A DNA stretch of 20,837 nt, from the NCBI GenBank assembly GCA_047974225.1, contig JBKECD010000049.1:1-20837 (forward strand). Direction: 5' to 3'. Position numbers and translations under genes: made by a program. The notes under the pieces were generated by a model. That model was not told the DNA's origin. It worked only from the letters and a program-made list of their open reading frames with translations, and did no database searches. Of the stretch, positions 14,091 to 20,837 are shown in pieces (within the stretch, counting starts at the first letter, position 1; each line of letters starts with the position of its first letter). This stretch comes from JBKEDC01 sp047974225. Lineage in GTDB: Bacteria; Bacteroidota; Bacteroidia; Bacteroidales; Prolixibacteraceae.

Positions 14091-14340
14091 GCAATTTGAG
14101 CCGTTGCAGACGTGCAATGGCTCAGCTTCATCACAATTTGTGTCATTGCACGTCTGCAACGGCTCAGATTCACCACAATTTGGGTGATTGCGGACGTGCA
14201 ATGGCTCAACTTCACCACAATTTGTGTCATTGCAGACGTGCAATGGCTCAGATTCACCGCAATTTGTGTCATTGCAGACGTGCAATGGCTCAGATTCACC
14301 ACAATTTGTGTCATTGCAGACGTGCAATGGCTCAAATTGC
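14091..14340. repeat. 42-bp-period array of six 14-bp dyads bounded by 12-bp inverted repeats (array 2)
   Basis: Dyads TTGCAGACGTGCAA start at 14104, 14146, 14188, 14230, 14272 and 14314, exactly 42 bp apart (stem TTGCA/TGCAA, 4-base centre). The copy at 14146 has its centre flipped (CGTC for GACG), and the copy at 14188 has one stem change. The five 28-bp spacers are near-identical (TGGCTCAGATT ... AATTTGTGTCA), and their two halves form an imperfect 11-bp inverted repeat. The array is framed by GCAATTTGAGCC (14091-14102) and its exact reverse complement GGCTCAAATTGC (14329-14340). All six frames are wholly or largely open, so long ORFs here are artefacts. Confidence 0.95.
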
Positions 14341-14458
14341 GTGTAGATTCATTATAAATAACAACTGCATATTGTCGATTTATTTTTTCCAACATCAATT
14401 AATGATTGAATAAGGTGTAAAAAATCGGTAGATAGAATAGTTGTTTGATGCAAAATGT

Positions 14459-14466
14459 ATAGTTTC
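14459..14466 (+). promoter_or_regulatory. Candidate -7 box for the YitT-family gene
   Basis: TAGTTTCG, one mismatch from TAnnTTTG, preceded by GCAAAATG and 53 bases upstream of ATG 14520. No well-placed -33 TTTG. Confidence 0.35.
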
Positions 14467-14519
14467 GCCGAAAATTTCAGCTAATCAAATTTTAAATTAA
14501 TATTTTATACTCGCATCAG

Positions 14520-15389
14520 ATGCCGTTAATTAAAAATCCAAGCATTAAGTCGATAATATTAGACTATGTGCTTATCACCCTAGGAATGTCGCTTTATGTG
14601 TTGGGGTGGTCTATTTTTCTTATTCCTGCTGAAATCACAGGTGGAGGGATAAGTGGTGTTGCTGCATTGGTTTTCTATTCCACAGGTATTCCTATCTGGA
14701 TTACCTATGTGATAATCAATGCTTTTCTATTGCTTCTAGCCCTTAAAATCCTAGGAGCTAGTTTTGGGGTGAAAACGATTTGGTGCTTAGGGGTGGCGAC
14801 CTTCTTATTTGGCGTTACAACGGGCATGGTGGAAAACCCCATTGTGGAAGAAAACTTCCTCGCAGCCGTCATTGGCGCCATGATGGGCGGTATTGGTATC
14901 GGCATGGTGTTTACACGTGGCGGAAGCACGGGTGGAACCGATATTATCGCTATGATTGTGAATAAATATCGCAATGTGAGCCCCGGGCGGGTCATTCTTT
15001 ATTGCGATGTGCTCATCATCGGGTCGAGTTATTTTGTGTCGCAGGACTTGGGCAAGATGGTCTATGGATTTGTAACCATGGTGGTGCTGTCTTACACTAT
15101 TGACTCCGTGCTGAGCGGGAATAGCGCTTCGGCGCAGATTTTCATTTTCTCGAAAAATTTCAAGGAGATTGCTGATTATATCAACCATGATGCTGGTCGT
15201 GGCTGCACGATATTGGAAGGCACCGGATGGTATTCCAAAGAAAATGTAAAGATTATTATGACTGTCATTCGCAAGAAGGAATCGGGCATGATTTTCCGAA
15301 GTATAAAAGAAATCGACCCCAATGCGTTCATCTCGATGGGCAGTGTGATGGGCGTCTATGGCGAAGGATTTGATAATATTAAAATATAG
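14520..15389 (+). CDS. YitT-family (DUF161/DUF2179) inner-membrane protein
   Basis: 289 residues. About five hydrophobic segments fill residues 15-200, including YVLITLGMSLYVLGWSIFLI, IWITYVIINAFLLLLALKIL and the Gly-rich FLAAVIGAMMGGIGIGMVFT. PAEITGGGISGVA (36-48) and the FTRGGSTGGTDIIAMIVNK loop are hallmarks of the YitT family. The last 80 or so residues form the soluble DUF2179 domain (AQIFIFSKNFKEIADYINHD, GCTILEGTGWYSKENVKII, MGSVMGVYGEGFD). Proposed roles of family members vary and no transport substrate is established. The M23 peptidase gene starts 103 bp downstream on the same strand, across a heptad-repeat hairpin. Confidence 0.93.
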   Translation: MPLIKNPSIKSIILDYVLITLGMSLYVLGWSIFLIPAEITGGGISGVAALVFYSTGIPIWITYVIINAFLLLLALKILGASFGVKTIWCLGVATFLFGVTTGMVENPIVEENFLAAVIGAMMGGIGIGMVFTRGGSTGGTDIIAMIVNKYRNVSPGRVILYCDVLIIGSSYFVSQDLGKMVYGFVTMVVLSYTIDSVLSGNSASAQIFIFSKNFKEIADYINHDAGRGCTILEGTGWYSKENVKIIMTVIRKKESGMIFRSIKEIDPNAFISMGSVMGVYGEGFDNIKI

Positions 15390-15400
15390 TGCTTTTTGAG

Positions 15401-15479
15401 TGCGAGGTGCGAAGTGCGAAGTGCGGAGTGCGAAGCACAGCGACGCTGTAATGGTGCAGTTGCTCCGCACTTCGCACTT
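15401..15479. repeat. Heptad-repeat hairpin (TGCGAAG units) between two genes
   Basis: Five tandem heptads of TGCGAAG type (TGCGAGG, TGCGAAG, TGCGAAG, TGCGGAG, TGCGAAG) occupy 15401-15435. Positions 15412-15428 are perfectly complementary to 15463-15479 (17 bp), and the 34-base loop contains ACAGCGACGCTGT. It ends 13 bp before the next ATG. Similar heptad runs are, as I recall, scattered between genes in other Bacteroidota. It could be a terminator, an RNA-stability hairpin or a REP-like repeat. Confidence 0.8.
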
Positions 15480-15492
15480 TAAAAAATAAACC

Positions 15493-16773
15493 ATGAAAAA
15501 AATCACGATTACGACTTTGCTGATTGTGCTGGTGCTTGCCAGCTTTGTGTATCTATACACGCAGCATGCGCAAGAAGAACGAGTGGAGGAGGCGACAGAG
15601 CTGCTCTCAGATGCGGAACTAAATCCCGAACCTCCGATGATTTTCGGATTGCCTGCTGATTCGTTTTTGGTGGAGCAATATGCGGTGAAGCGCAATCAAA
15701 ACCTCTCAGATATTTTGAGTGCCGAGGGAGTATCCTATCCAACCTTGTTGCAATTAATCGACAATTCCAAAGAAATTTTCGATGTGCGACGCATGAAGGT
15801 GGGCAATGCCTATTACTTCCTGCGGACGCAAAATGATAGCACGGCGCAAGCAAGTTATTTTGTCTATGAAAAAGATGTGGTGAACTATGTAGTCTTTCAG
15901 TTGAATGACTCGCTGATGACTTACGAAGGGGCGAAGGAGGTAACCCATGTGATGAAAAGCACATCGGGAATTATTACAAGCTCGCTGTGGAACTCGCTCA
16001 TGGAAAATGGTGCATCGCCAGTTTTGGCGGTGGAGCTAGCAGACGTCTATGCGTGGACAATCGACTTCTTCGGCATTCAGCGGGGCGATAGCTATAAGGT
16101 GATTTATGAAGAAAGCTATGTCGATTCTGTGCAAGTGGGCATTCGTGCCATTCATGCGTGTTTGTTCGACCATATGGGCTCGTCCTACTATGGTTTCCCC
16201 TTTGTGCAAGATAGCGTCAGAAGCTTCTATAATGAAAAAGGCGAGAGCCTGCGGAAGGCTTTTTTGAAAGCTCCGCTAAACTATAAGCGGGTGAGCTCGG
16301 GATTCTCAAATGCACGCAAACATCCGGTGCTGAAGATTGTGCGTCCGCACCATGGGGTGGACTATGCCGCTCCCACAGGCACGCCTGTGATGAGCATCGG
16401 CGACGGCACAGTGGTGAAGAAAGCCTATCAGAAGGGTGGCGCAGGTTATTATCTGAAAGTGAAGCATAATTCGGTTTACACCACCACCTACATGCACCTC
16501 AGTCGATATGCTAAAGGCATTCATGAGGGGGCACGAGTAACTCAAAGTCAGGTCATTGGATATGTCGGTGCAACAGGAGTTGCCACAGGTCCGCACCTCG
16601 ATTTCCGGGTGCAGAAGAATGGATCGTATATCAATCCTTTGAAGATGGAGTCGCCTCCTGTTGAGCCAGTGCATGAAGCCAACATGTCAGCCTACACCGT
16701 GCTGAAAGACTCGCTGATGACGGAGCTTAATGCGGTGTTGCTGCCCACAGGAGAAACACAAACCTTAGAATAG
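15493..16773 (+). CDS. M23-family peptidase (LytM-type endopeptidase domain), membrane-anchored or exported
   Basis: 426 residues. One N-terminal hydrophobic segment (TITTLLIVLVLASFVYLY) acts as signal or anchor. A long N-terminal region (about 60-265) resembles the LysM/OapA-like part of MepM-type enzymes (KRNQNLSDILSAEGVSYPTL, MKVGNAYYFL). The M23 domain covers about 266-385: HHGVDYAAPTGTPV with H286 and D290 as zinc ligands, YMHLSRY (H335), and GATGVATGPHLDFRV. In the last motif the usual HxH is H368-L-D370, so the third zinc ligand is Asp instead of His. The family cuts peptide cross-links in peptidoglycan. The Asp may still bind zinc or may mark reduced activity. Followed by two hairpins. 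Confidence 0.92.
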   Translation: MKKITITTLLIVLVLASFVYLYTQHAQEERVEEATELLSDAELNPEPPMIFGLPADSFLVEQYAVKRNQNLSDILSAEGVSYPTLLQLIDNSKEIFDVRRMKVGNAYYFLRTQNDSTAQASYFVYEKDVVNYVVFQLNDSLMTYEGAKEVTHVMKSTSGIITSSLWNSLMENGASPVLAVELADVYAWTIDFFGIQRGDSYKVIYEESYVDSVQVGIRAIHACLFDHMGSSYYGFPFVQDSVRSFYNEKGESLRKAFLKAPLNYKRVSSGFSNARKHPVLKIVRPHHGVDYAAPTGTPVMSIGDGTVVKKAYQKGGAGYYLKVKHNSVYTTTYMHLSRYAKGIHEGARVTQSQVIGYVGATGVATGPHLDFRVQKNGSYINPLKMESPPVEPVHEANMSAYTVLKDSLMTELNAVLLPTGETQTLE

Positions 16774-16794
16774 CTTAAGGCTATTTAACGGCAG

Positions 16795-16835
16795 TCGGCT
16801 TAAACTTAGTTGGACTTGCTAAGTCTTAAAGCCGA
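16795..16835 (+). other. Imperfect hairpin upstream of the terminator
   Basis: TCGGCTT-AAACTTAG (from 16795) pairs with CTAAGTCTTAAAGCCGA (to 16835), with small bulges and a loop of about nine bases. It is not followed by a T tract. It forms a tandem pair with the hairpin at 16843-16880 in front of the receptor gene. Confidence 0.6.
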
Positions 16836-16842
16836 ACATATC

Positions 16843-16880
16843 AGAACAACAGACTACTCGATATCTGTTGTTCTTTTTTT
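16843..16880 (+). terminator. Intrinsic terminator after the M23 gene, 28 bp before the next gene
   Basis: Perfect 11-bp stem AGAACAACAGA / TCTGTTGTTCT (16843-16853 and 16864-16874) with a 10-base loop and a T run to 16880. No TAnnTTTG box lies between it and ATG 16909, so it may act as a leader attenuator for the receptor gene. Confidence 0.8.
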
Positions 16881-16908
16881 GAAAACAATTAGAAAGGAAT
16901 AAAGCAAG

Positions 16909-19371
16909 ATGAGAAAAGTTTTAATGTTGGCGAGCGCCATGTTGATTGGATTTATGAACCCAACAGCACATGCGGATGGCGACCCAGCAACGGATGCTGC
17001 CGCAAAGGCAAAAGTAGTAATCAAAGGTTCGGTCTATGAACGAGATAGCCAACAGCCAATGCCCTATGTGAATGTGGCTATATATAATAGTACGACCGAT
17101 GCGCTAGTGAATGGTAATATCACCAACGACAAGGGCGTTTTTCAGATTGAGAAAATTCCTGTCGGAACTTACTATGTGAAGATAAACTTCATCGGCTTCC
17201 AAGAGTTTAAAGTGAATAATATTCGCATTGATGGCGAAAAAGATATTGATTTAGGCAAGCTCACATTGGCAATCGAGAACACCGAGATTGAAGGTGTGGA
17301 AATTGTGGCGGACAAGCAACGAATCCAATATAAGGTGGATAAAAAGGTGGTCAATGTGTCGCAAAATATCAATGCGCAAGGAGGTACGGCAGTCGATGTG
17401 CTCGAAAATACACCCTCAATTCAGGTGGATATCGAGGGCAATGTTACGGTGCGTGGCTCGAGCAACTTCACCGTGCTTATTGATGGTCGCCCCACGGCAC
17501 TCGATGCCAGCGATGCCCTGCAATCAATTCCCGCTTCGGCATTGGAAAACATCGAAATCATCACCAACCCTTCGGCAAAATATGACCCCGATGGCATGGG
17601 CGGTATCCTCAATCTAGTAACCAAAAAAGATGCTTTGAATGGTTTCGATGGAATTTTCAATGTCATGGGAGCGACTAATGGCAGTAAGAGTGCCGACTTC
17701 ACTCTCAATCACCGCAATTCAAAACGATTGCTCACTTTCGGATTGAATTATAGCGACCGTGCTTTTGTGGGAAATGGTGATATCTATCGGGAAACCTATA
17801 AAGATGATTCTGTCAATATTCAAGACACTCAAGGCGAAAGAGAGCATTCACGTGGTGGATATTCGATGACTTTAGGTTCTGATTTCTATCTTTCAGATAA
17901 AACGACTTTGGGCTTTAATGCCAAGATTGGAAAATTCCAAATGAAACAAGATGGCGGAGGCAAAAACTACTACGCTTTCAAAGATGAAGAAGGCCGGTTG
18001 TATGACGATTACTTCACCTTAGAAGATGAAATAGGAGATAGAGCGAGCAATTATGCGGCACTCACCGCTAGCTTGTCGCACAACTTCAATGAAGAGAAAA
18101 CGCATAAGCTGGAAGCTAGTCTTTATTATCGCTATCGCGATGGCAGCGATGCTTCGACGCAATTAGAGAGAAAATATAATGAAGACGGCACTTTGAGCAA
18201 TGAGTATGTGCTCGATATGGTGTCGGACGAAAGCGAAACAAGTCAGGATGTGCGTGCCAAGGTGGACTACACGCTTCCGATTGGAGCTAAAGGAAAACTC
18301 GAAGCGGGATATCAGATGCGCATCAAAATGGAAGAAGAGAGTTATGGATATACGGGGACGAACGATGGTGTGCCTATCGACTTGACCAATGGCATGGATT
18401 TCAATCGCCAAATTCATGCAGCCTATGGCACCTATTCAAACAGTTGGGGCGACTTCTCCTATATGGCTGGATTGCGTGGCGAATACACCTATCGGGTGAT
18501 TTCGGATAATAGCGGCAATGAGTCGGTGGTGGATAGACTCGACTACTTTCCCTCGGCTCACTTGTCGTATGACATTAGCGATAAAACGCAGTTGATGATG
18601 AGCTATAGCAAGCGCATCGACCGTCCACGTGGCTGGGATTTGAACCCCTTTGAGTCCTACATGAACCAAACGACGATCCGCAAGGGTAACCCTGATTTGA
18701 CACCTGAATATACCAACTCGTTTGACCTCGGATTGATGCAACGCTTCGGCACTTCATTCCTTTCTGTTGAAGCATTCTATCGCAGCACGGAAGACAAGGT
18801 GGAGCACATCAGCTCGGTGCGAGAAGATGGCACGATGGTGCAACAGGTGGTCAATGCGGGAAGCGATAAGTCGATGGGGGGCGAAGTGATGGCGAATGTC
18901 GATGTGTTGCGATGGCTGACGCTCAATGGTAGCGTGTCGGTCTATCAATACATCTTGAGCACGGAGGTGAATGGGGTTTATGTCGATAAAACAAGCACCA
19001 ACCTCGATGGGCAGCTCAATGCGACTTTCAAATTTTCGAAATCGAGCCGCATGCAATGGTCGGCAAACTACCGCGGACCATCAGTGTCGGCGCAAGGCGA
19101 CCGGGAGGCTTCGGTGTTCACCAACCTGTCGTATAAGCACGATTTCTTCAAAAATAAACTCACTGCCACATTGAGCGTTCAAGACCTCTTGGGCACTGGT
19201 GGCTGGCGAGGTTCAAGCAGCGGCGACGGATTTTATCAAACGTTCGACTTCTCGCCCAAGCCTCGAGTGGTGCAACTCACCTTGAGCTATAAGCTGAATA
19301 ACTACAAAGAGAAGAAAACAGAGGGCGGCGACAATGAAATGGATTTCGGAGGAAGTAGCAGCCAATTTTAA
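16909..19371 (+). CDS. TonB-dependent receptor of the outer-membrane beta-barrel (OMP_b-brl_3) type
   Basis: 820 residues. After a signal peptide (MRKVLMLASAMLIGFMNPTA, cleaved near HA/DG) comes a CarboxypepD_reg-like domain (about 36-120: IKGSVYERDSQQPMPYVNVA, ITNDKGVFQIEKIPVGTYYV). The plug follows at about 150-240 (VDVLENTPSIQVDIEGNVTV, RGSSNFTVLIDGRPTALDAS, ALENIEIITNPSAKYDPDGM, GGILNLVTKKDALNGF), then a barrel of alternating strands to the C-terminus. The plug wording and absence of SusC hallmarks fit the outer-membrane beta-barrel family rather than a glycan SusC. No SusD gene is adjacent. The ligand is unknown. AAGGA lies about 15 bases upstream of the ATG. The immediate upstream DNA is two hairpins without a recognisable promoter. 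Confidence 0.93.
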   Translation: MRKVLMLASAMLIGFMNPTAHADGDPATDAAAKAKVVIKGSVYERDSQQPMPYVNVAIYNSTTDALVNGNITNDKGVFQIEKIPVGTYYVKINFIGFQEFKVNNIRIDGEKDIDLGKLTLAIENTEIEGVEIVADKQRIQYKVDKKVVNVSQNINAQGGTAVDVLENTPSIQVDIEGNVTVRGSSNFTVLIDGRPTALDASDALQSIPASALENIEIITNPSAKYDPDGMGGILNLVTKKDALNGFDGIFNVMGATNGSKSADFTLNHRNSKRLLTFGLNYSDRAFVGNGDIYRETYKDDSVNIQDTQGEREHSRGGYSMTLGSDFYLSDKTTLGFNAKIGKFQMKQDGGGKNYYAFKDEEGRLYDDYFTLEDEIGDRASNYAALTASLSHNFNEEKTHKLEASLYYRYRDGSDASTQLERKYNEDGTLSNEYVLDMVSDESETSQDVRAKVDYTLPIGAKGKLEAGYQMRIKMEEESYGYTGTNDGVPIDLTNGMDFNRQIHAAYGTYSNSWGDFSYMAGLRGEYTYRVISDNSGNESVVDRLDYFPSAHLSYDISDKTQLMMSYSKRIDRPRGWDLNPFESYMNQTTIRKGNPDLTPEYTNSFDLGLMQRFGTSFLSVEAFYRSTEDKVEHISSVREDGTMVQQVVNAGSDKSMGGEVMANVDVLRWLTLNGSVSVYQYILSTEVNGVYVDKTSTNLDGQLNATFKFSKSSRMQWSANYRGPSVSAQGDREASVFTNLSYKHDFFKNKLTATLSVQDLLGTGGWRGSSSGDGFYQTFDFSPKPRVVQLTLSYKLNNYKEKKTEGGDNEMDFGGSSSQF

Positions 19372-19413
19372 AAGCTAATGCTTCGGCTGCGCTTAGCCCG
19401 AGATTAGAAGATA

Positions 19414-19455
19414 AGAAGGCTAGATGTTGGGGGGAAAACCAATATCTAGCCTTCT
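19414..19455 (+). terminator. Hairpin after the first TonB-dependent receptor
   Basis: Arms 19414-19430 and 19439-19455 give a 17-bp stem with one G:T pair around a GGGGAAAA loop. Only GTTTA follows, so the U tract is weak, but stem strength and position 42 bp after the stop codon favour a terminator. Confidence 0.75.
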
Positions 19456-19525
19456 GTTTATGCAAGGAATGAGAAATTAACGGAAGTGTAATGACGAAAT
19501 GTGAGGCTATTTGTTAAGGAAGATA

Positions 19526-19533
19526 TACTTTTG
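19526..19533 (+). promoter_or_regulatory. Distal -7 promoter box of the second TonB-dependent receptor gene
   Basis: TACTTTTG followed by CA, an exact TAnnTTTG, 96 bases upstream of ATG 19630. A TTTG lies at 19510-19513 but only 12 bases away, too close to be the usual -33. Confidence 0.5.
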
Positions 19534-19577
19534 CATTGTGAATGGGGTGTATTTAACTTGACTTCACAGAAAAAGTT

Positions 19578-19585
19578 TAGGTTTG
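19578..19585 (+). promoter_or_regulatory. Proximal -7 promoter box of the second TonB-dependent receptor gene
   Basis: TAGGTTTG followed by CACCG, an exact TAnnTTTG, 44 bases upstream of ATG 19630. Two boxes 52 bp apart suggest tandem promoters or one true and one chance match; this one has the shorter leader. Confidence 0.55.
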
Positions 19586-19629
19586 CACCGTTTTTTCAAA
19601 GTAATTTTTTAATTCAATTCAGATACAAG

Positions 19630-20837
19630 ATGAAAGCAATTCTCAGAAAGTCATTTTTGATGTTCTCGATAGTTCTCCTAGCTATTGGCGCTTATGCGCA
19701 AGGCTCAATCAAAGGACAAGTGATTGATGCGACCACCAAGCAAGCTCTCGTGGGCGCAACGGTGGCAGAAGCGGGCACTACTAATGGTGCAATCACAGAT
19801 GCTTCGGGTAATTTTTCGCTCACGCTGAGCAAAGCAACATCGAAAATCAAAATTAGCTTTATAGGCTATGCGAGCATCACTAAATGGGTGGTGGTCGATC
19901 ATGCTTCGATCAACATCGGCACATTTGCCTTGCAAGAAGATGCGGAAAGCTTGGAAGAGCTCGTGGTGATTGGAAATGGCGTAGTTGATGTGGCAAAAGA
20001 CCGCGAAACGCCTGTGGCGATGTCCACCATCAAAGCAACCGAAATTCAAACCAAATCAGGAAACCAAGAGTTCCCCGACATCATGAAAAACACGCCATCG
20101 GTGTATGTTTCTGGTCAGGCAGCTGGCTATGGTGATTCGAAATTGCTTGTGCGTGGTTTCGACCAAAACAACCTCGCGGTGATGTTCAACGGTCAACCTG
20201 TGAACGGCATGGAAGATGGCAATGTGTATTGGAGCAACTGGCAAGGATTGTCGGATGTGGCTAGCGTGGTGCAAATCCAACGTGGATTGGGTTCATCGAA
20301 ACTAGCGATTTCTTCGGTGGGTGCAACGGTGAACATTGTTACAAAAGCTACCGACTTGGCGCAAAACGGACGAGTTTCTGCCATGTTCGGAAATGATGGC
20401 TATATGAAATACACCGCTTCCTATTCCACCGGACTGAATGAAAAAGGTTGGGGAGTGAGCATGCTCCTTTCGCACTGGCAAGGCGATGGCTATAATGATG
20501 GCACGCAAGGTCAGGGGCAAACTTATTTCTTCTCGGTGGGCTACAAACCAAGTGCGCAGCATTCTTTCAACCTCTCGATTACAGGTGCGCCACAATGGCA
20601 CAACCAAAACTATTCGAAAACGCTTTCTGCCTATGACCGTGATGGCAATGGCGAAATCTCAAATGAAGAACAACGCTATAATAATAACTGGGGGTATTTG
20701 AATGGCGAGGTCTATTCATGGCGCATGAACTTCTATCACAAACCGGTGATGAACTTCAACTGGGATTGGAACATCAATTCCAAATCAACACTTTCTACAG
20801 TGGCTTATGCTTCGACAGGTAGCGGTGGTGGAACAGG
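19630..20837 (+). CDS. TonB-dependent receptor, N-terminal 402 residues (runs off the right edge)
   Basis: Open from ATG 19630 to the window end without a stop. Signal peptide MKAILRKSFLMFSIVLLAIG, cleaved after AYAQ. CarboxypepD_reg-like domain at about 25-105 (GSIKGQVIDATTKQALVGAT, TNGAITDASGNFSLTLS, IKISFIGYAS). A TonB-box-like stretch follows (DVAKDRETPVA, 120-130). The plug covers about 135-240 (IMKNTPSVYVSGQAAGYGDS, LLVRGFDQNNLAVMFNGQPV, GLSDVASVVQIQRGLGSS, GATVNIVTKA), and the barrel begins near 245. An EF-hand-like loop, DRDGNGEISNEE (336-347), suggests calcium binding in an extracellular segment. It takes up an unknown ligand across the outer membrane. Whether a SusD partner follows cannot be seen. 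The shorter frames on the opposite strand are shadows. Confidence 0.93.
   Translation, partial: MKAILRKSFLMFSIVLLAIGAYAQGSIKGQVIDATTKQALVGATVAEAGTTNGAITDASGNFSLTLSKATSKIKISFIGYASITKWVVVDHASINIGTFALQEDAESLEELVVIGNGVVDVAKDRETPVAMSTIKATEIQTKSGNQEFPDIMKNTPSVYVSGQAAGYGDSKLLVRGFDQNNLAVMFNGQPVNGMEDGNVYWSNWQGLSDVASVVQIQRGLGSSKLAISSVGATVNIVTKATDLAQNGRVSAMFGNDGYMKYTASYSTGLNEKGWGVSMLLSHWQGDGYNDGTQGQGQTYFFSVGYKPSAQHSFNLSITGAPQWHNQNYSKTLSAYDRDGNGEISNEEQRYNNNWGYLNGEVYSWRMNFYHKPVMNFNWDWNINSKSTLSTVAYASTGSGGGT

Larger units (their letters stand above)
14011..14519. other. 509-bp divergent intergenic region holding array 2 and two promoters
   Basis: Between the leftward porin and the rightward YitT gene. It contains the porin promoter (14032-14039), the 250-bp array (14091-14340), an AT-rich unique stretch (14341-14458) and a weak promoter for the YitT gene. 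Open frames across the array are a by-product of its 42-bp (14-codon) period with no in-frame stops. Confidence 0.75.

Noticed and set aside
14003..14413. Several overlapping ORFs of 81-131 codons on both strands encoding repeats such as NLSHCTSAMTQIVV
   Set aside because: The array unit is 42 bp (14 codons) with few stops, so several frames stay open on both strands. The repeated peptides are translations of the DNA repeat, and no frame has an independent start site or coding bias.
14805..15695. 296-codon minus-strand ORF spanning the YitT-M23 junction
   Set aside because: Antisense to two well-supported genes. Its middle is the translation of the heptad repeat (LRTSHFA-like), a common artefact.
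19705..20607. Four minus-strand ORFs of 63-114 codons near the right edge
   Set aside because: They are antisense to the open receptor frame from 19630 to the window end, which has signal peptide, plug and barrel features.
1..20837. tRNA, rRNA or known riboswitches
   Set aside because: I read the gaps between genes and saw no cloverleaf ends, rRNA-like sequence or riboswitch core motif. A covariance-model scan would be needed to exclude small RNAs.

Overview
The window reads as chromosome of a Bacteroidales bacterium (Bacteroidota); I cannot fix the family. The evidence is the set of protein families (carboxypeptidase-regulatory-domain TonB-dependent receptors, an MG2-like surface protein of the EKVYLHFDNTGYYQGDTIWFKAY type, a FecR-less 'Bacteroides expansion' type ECF sigma factor, M16 protease pairs, a WG-repeat lipoprotein) and the recurrence of the Bacteroidota -7 promoter box TAnnTTTG, often followed by GCA, just upstream of genes.

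Layout. 1-2109 is a patchy accessory stretch. It holds the tail of a DUF4143-type ATPase, a stand-alone ATP-grasp ligase matching the glutathione-synthetase half of GshF, a decayed RhuM gene bracketed by 26-bp direct repeats, and a non-coding array of six dyad elements at an exact 42-bp period. 2110-4776 is a large exported MG2-like protein. A perfect 24-bp-stem hairpin at 4777-4828 separates it from a leftward block (4841-9927): pepE, a patatin-like lipase, an ECF sigma factor, then a promoter, a catalytic M16 protease and its non-catalytic partner. 10046-11206 is an exported carboxypeptidase-regulatory-domain protein, convergent with a leftward WG-repeat lipoprotein and a leftward OprO/P-type porin.

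14091-14340 is a second non-coding array, again six 14-bp dyads at exactly 42-bp spacing, with a sequence unrelated to the first and bounded by 12-bp inverted repeats. Then come a YitT-family membrane protein, a heptad-repeat hairpin, an M23 peptidase, two consecutive hairpins, an outer-membrane-beta-barrel TonB-dependent receptor, another hairpin, and the first 402 codons of a second TonB-dependent receptor that runs off the right edge.

Most genes concern the envelope: uptake through outer-membrane receptors and a porin, peptidoglycan and protein turnover, and lipid hydrolysis. The best candidate for something undescribed is the pair of 42-bp dyad arrays. Their primary sequences are unrelated but their geometry is the same (14-bp dyad of 5+4+5, 28-bp spacer, six copies, zero drift). 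Several spacers of array 1 have different sequence yet each carries its own inverted repeat. That suggests selection on structure or helical phasing rather than on one sequence.
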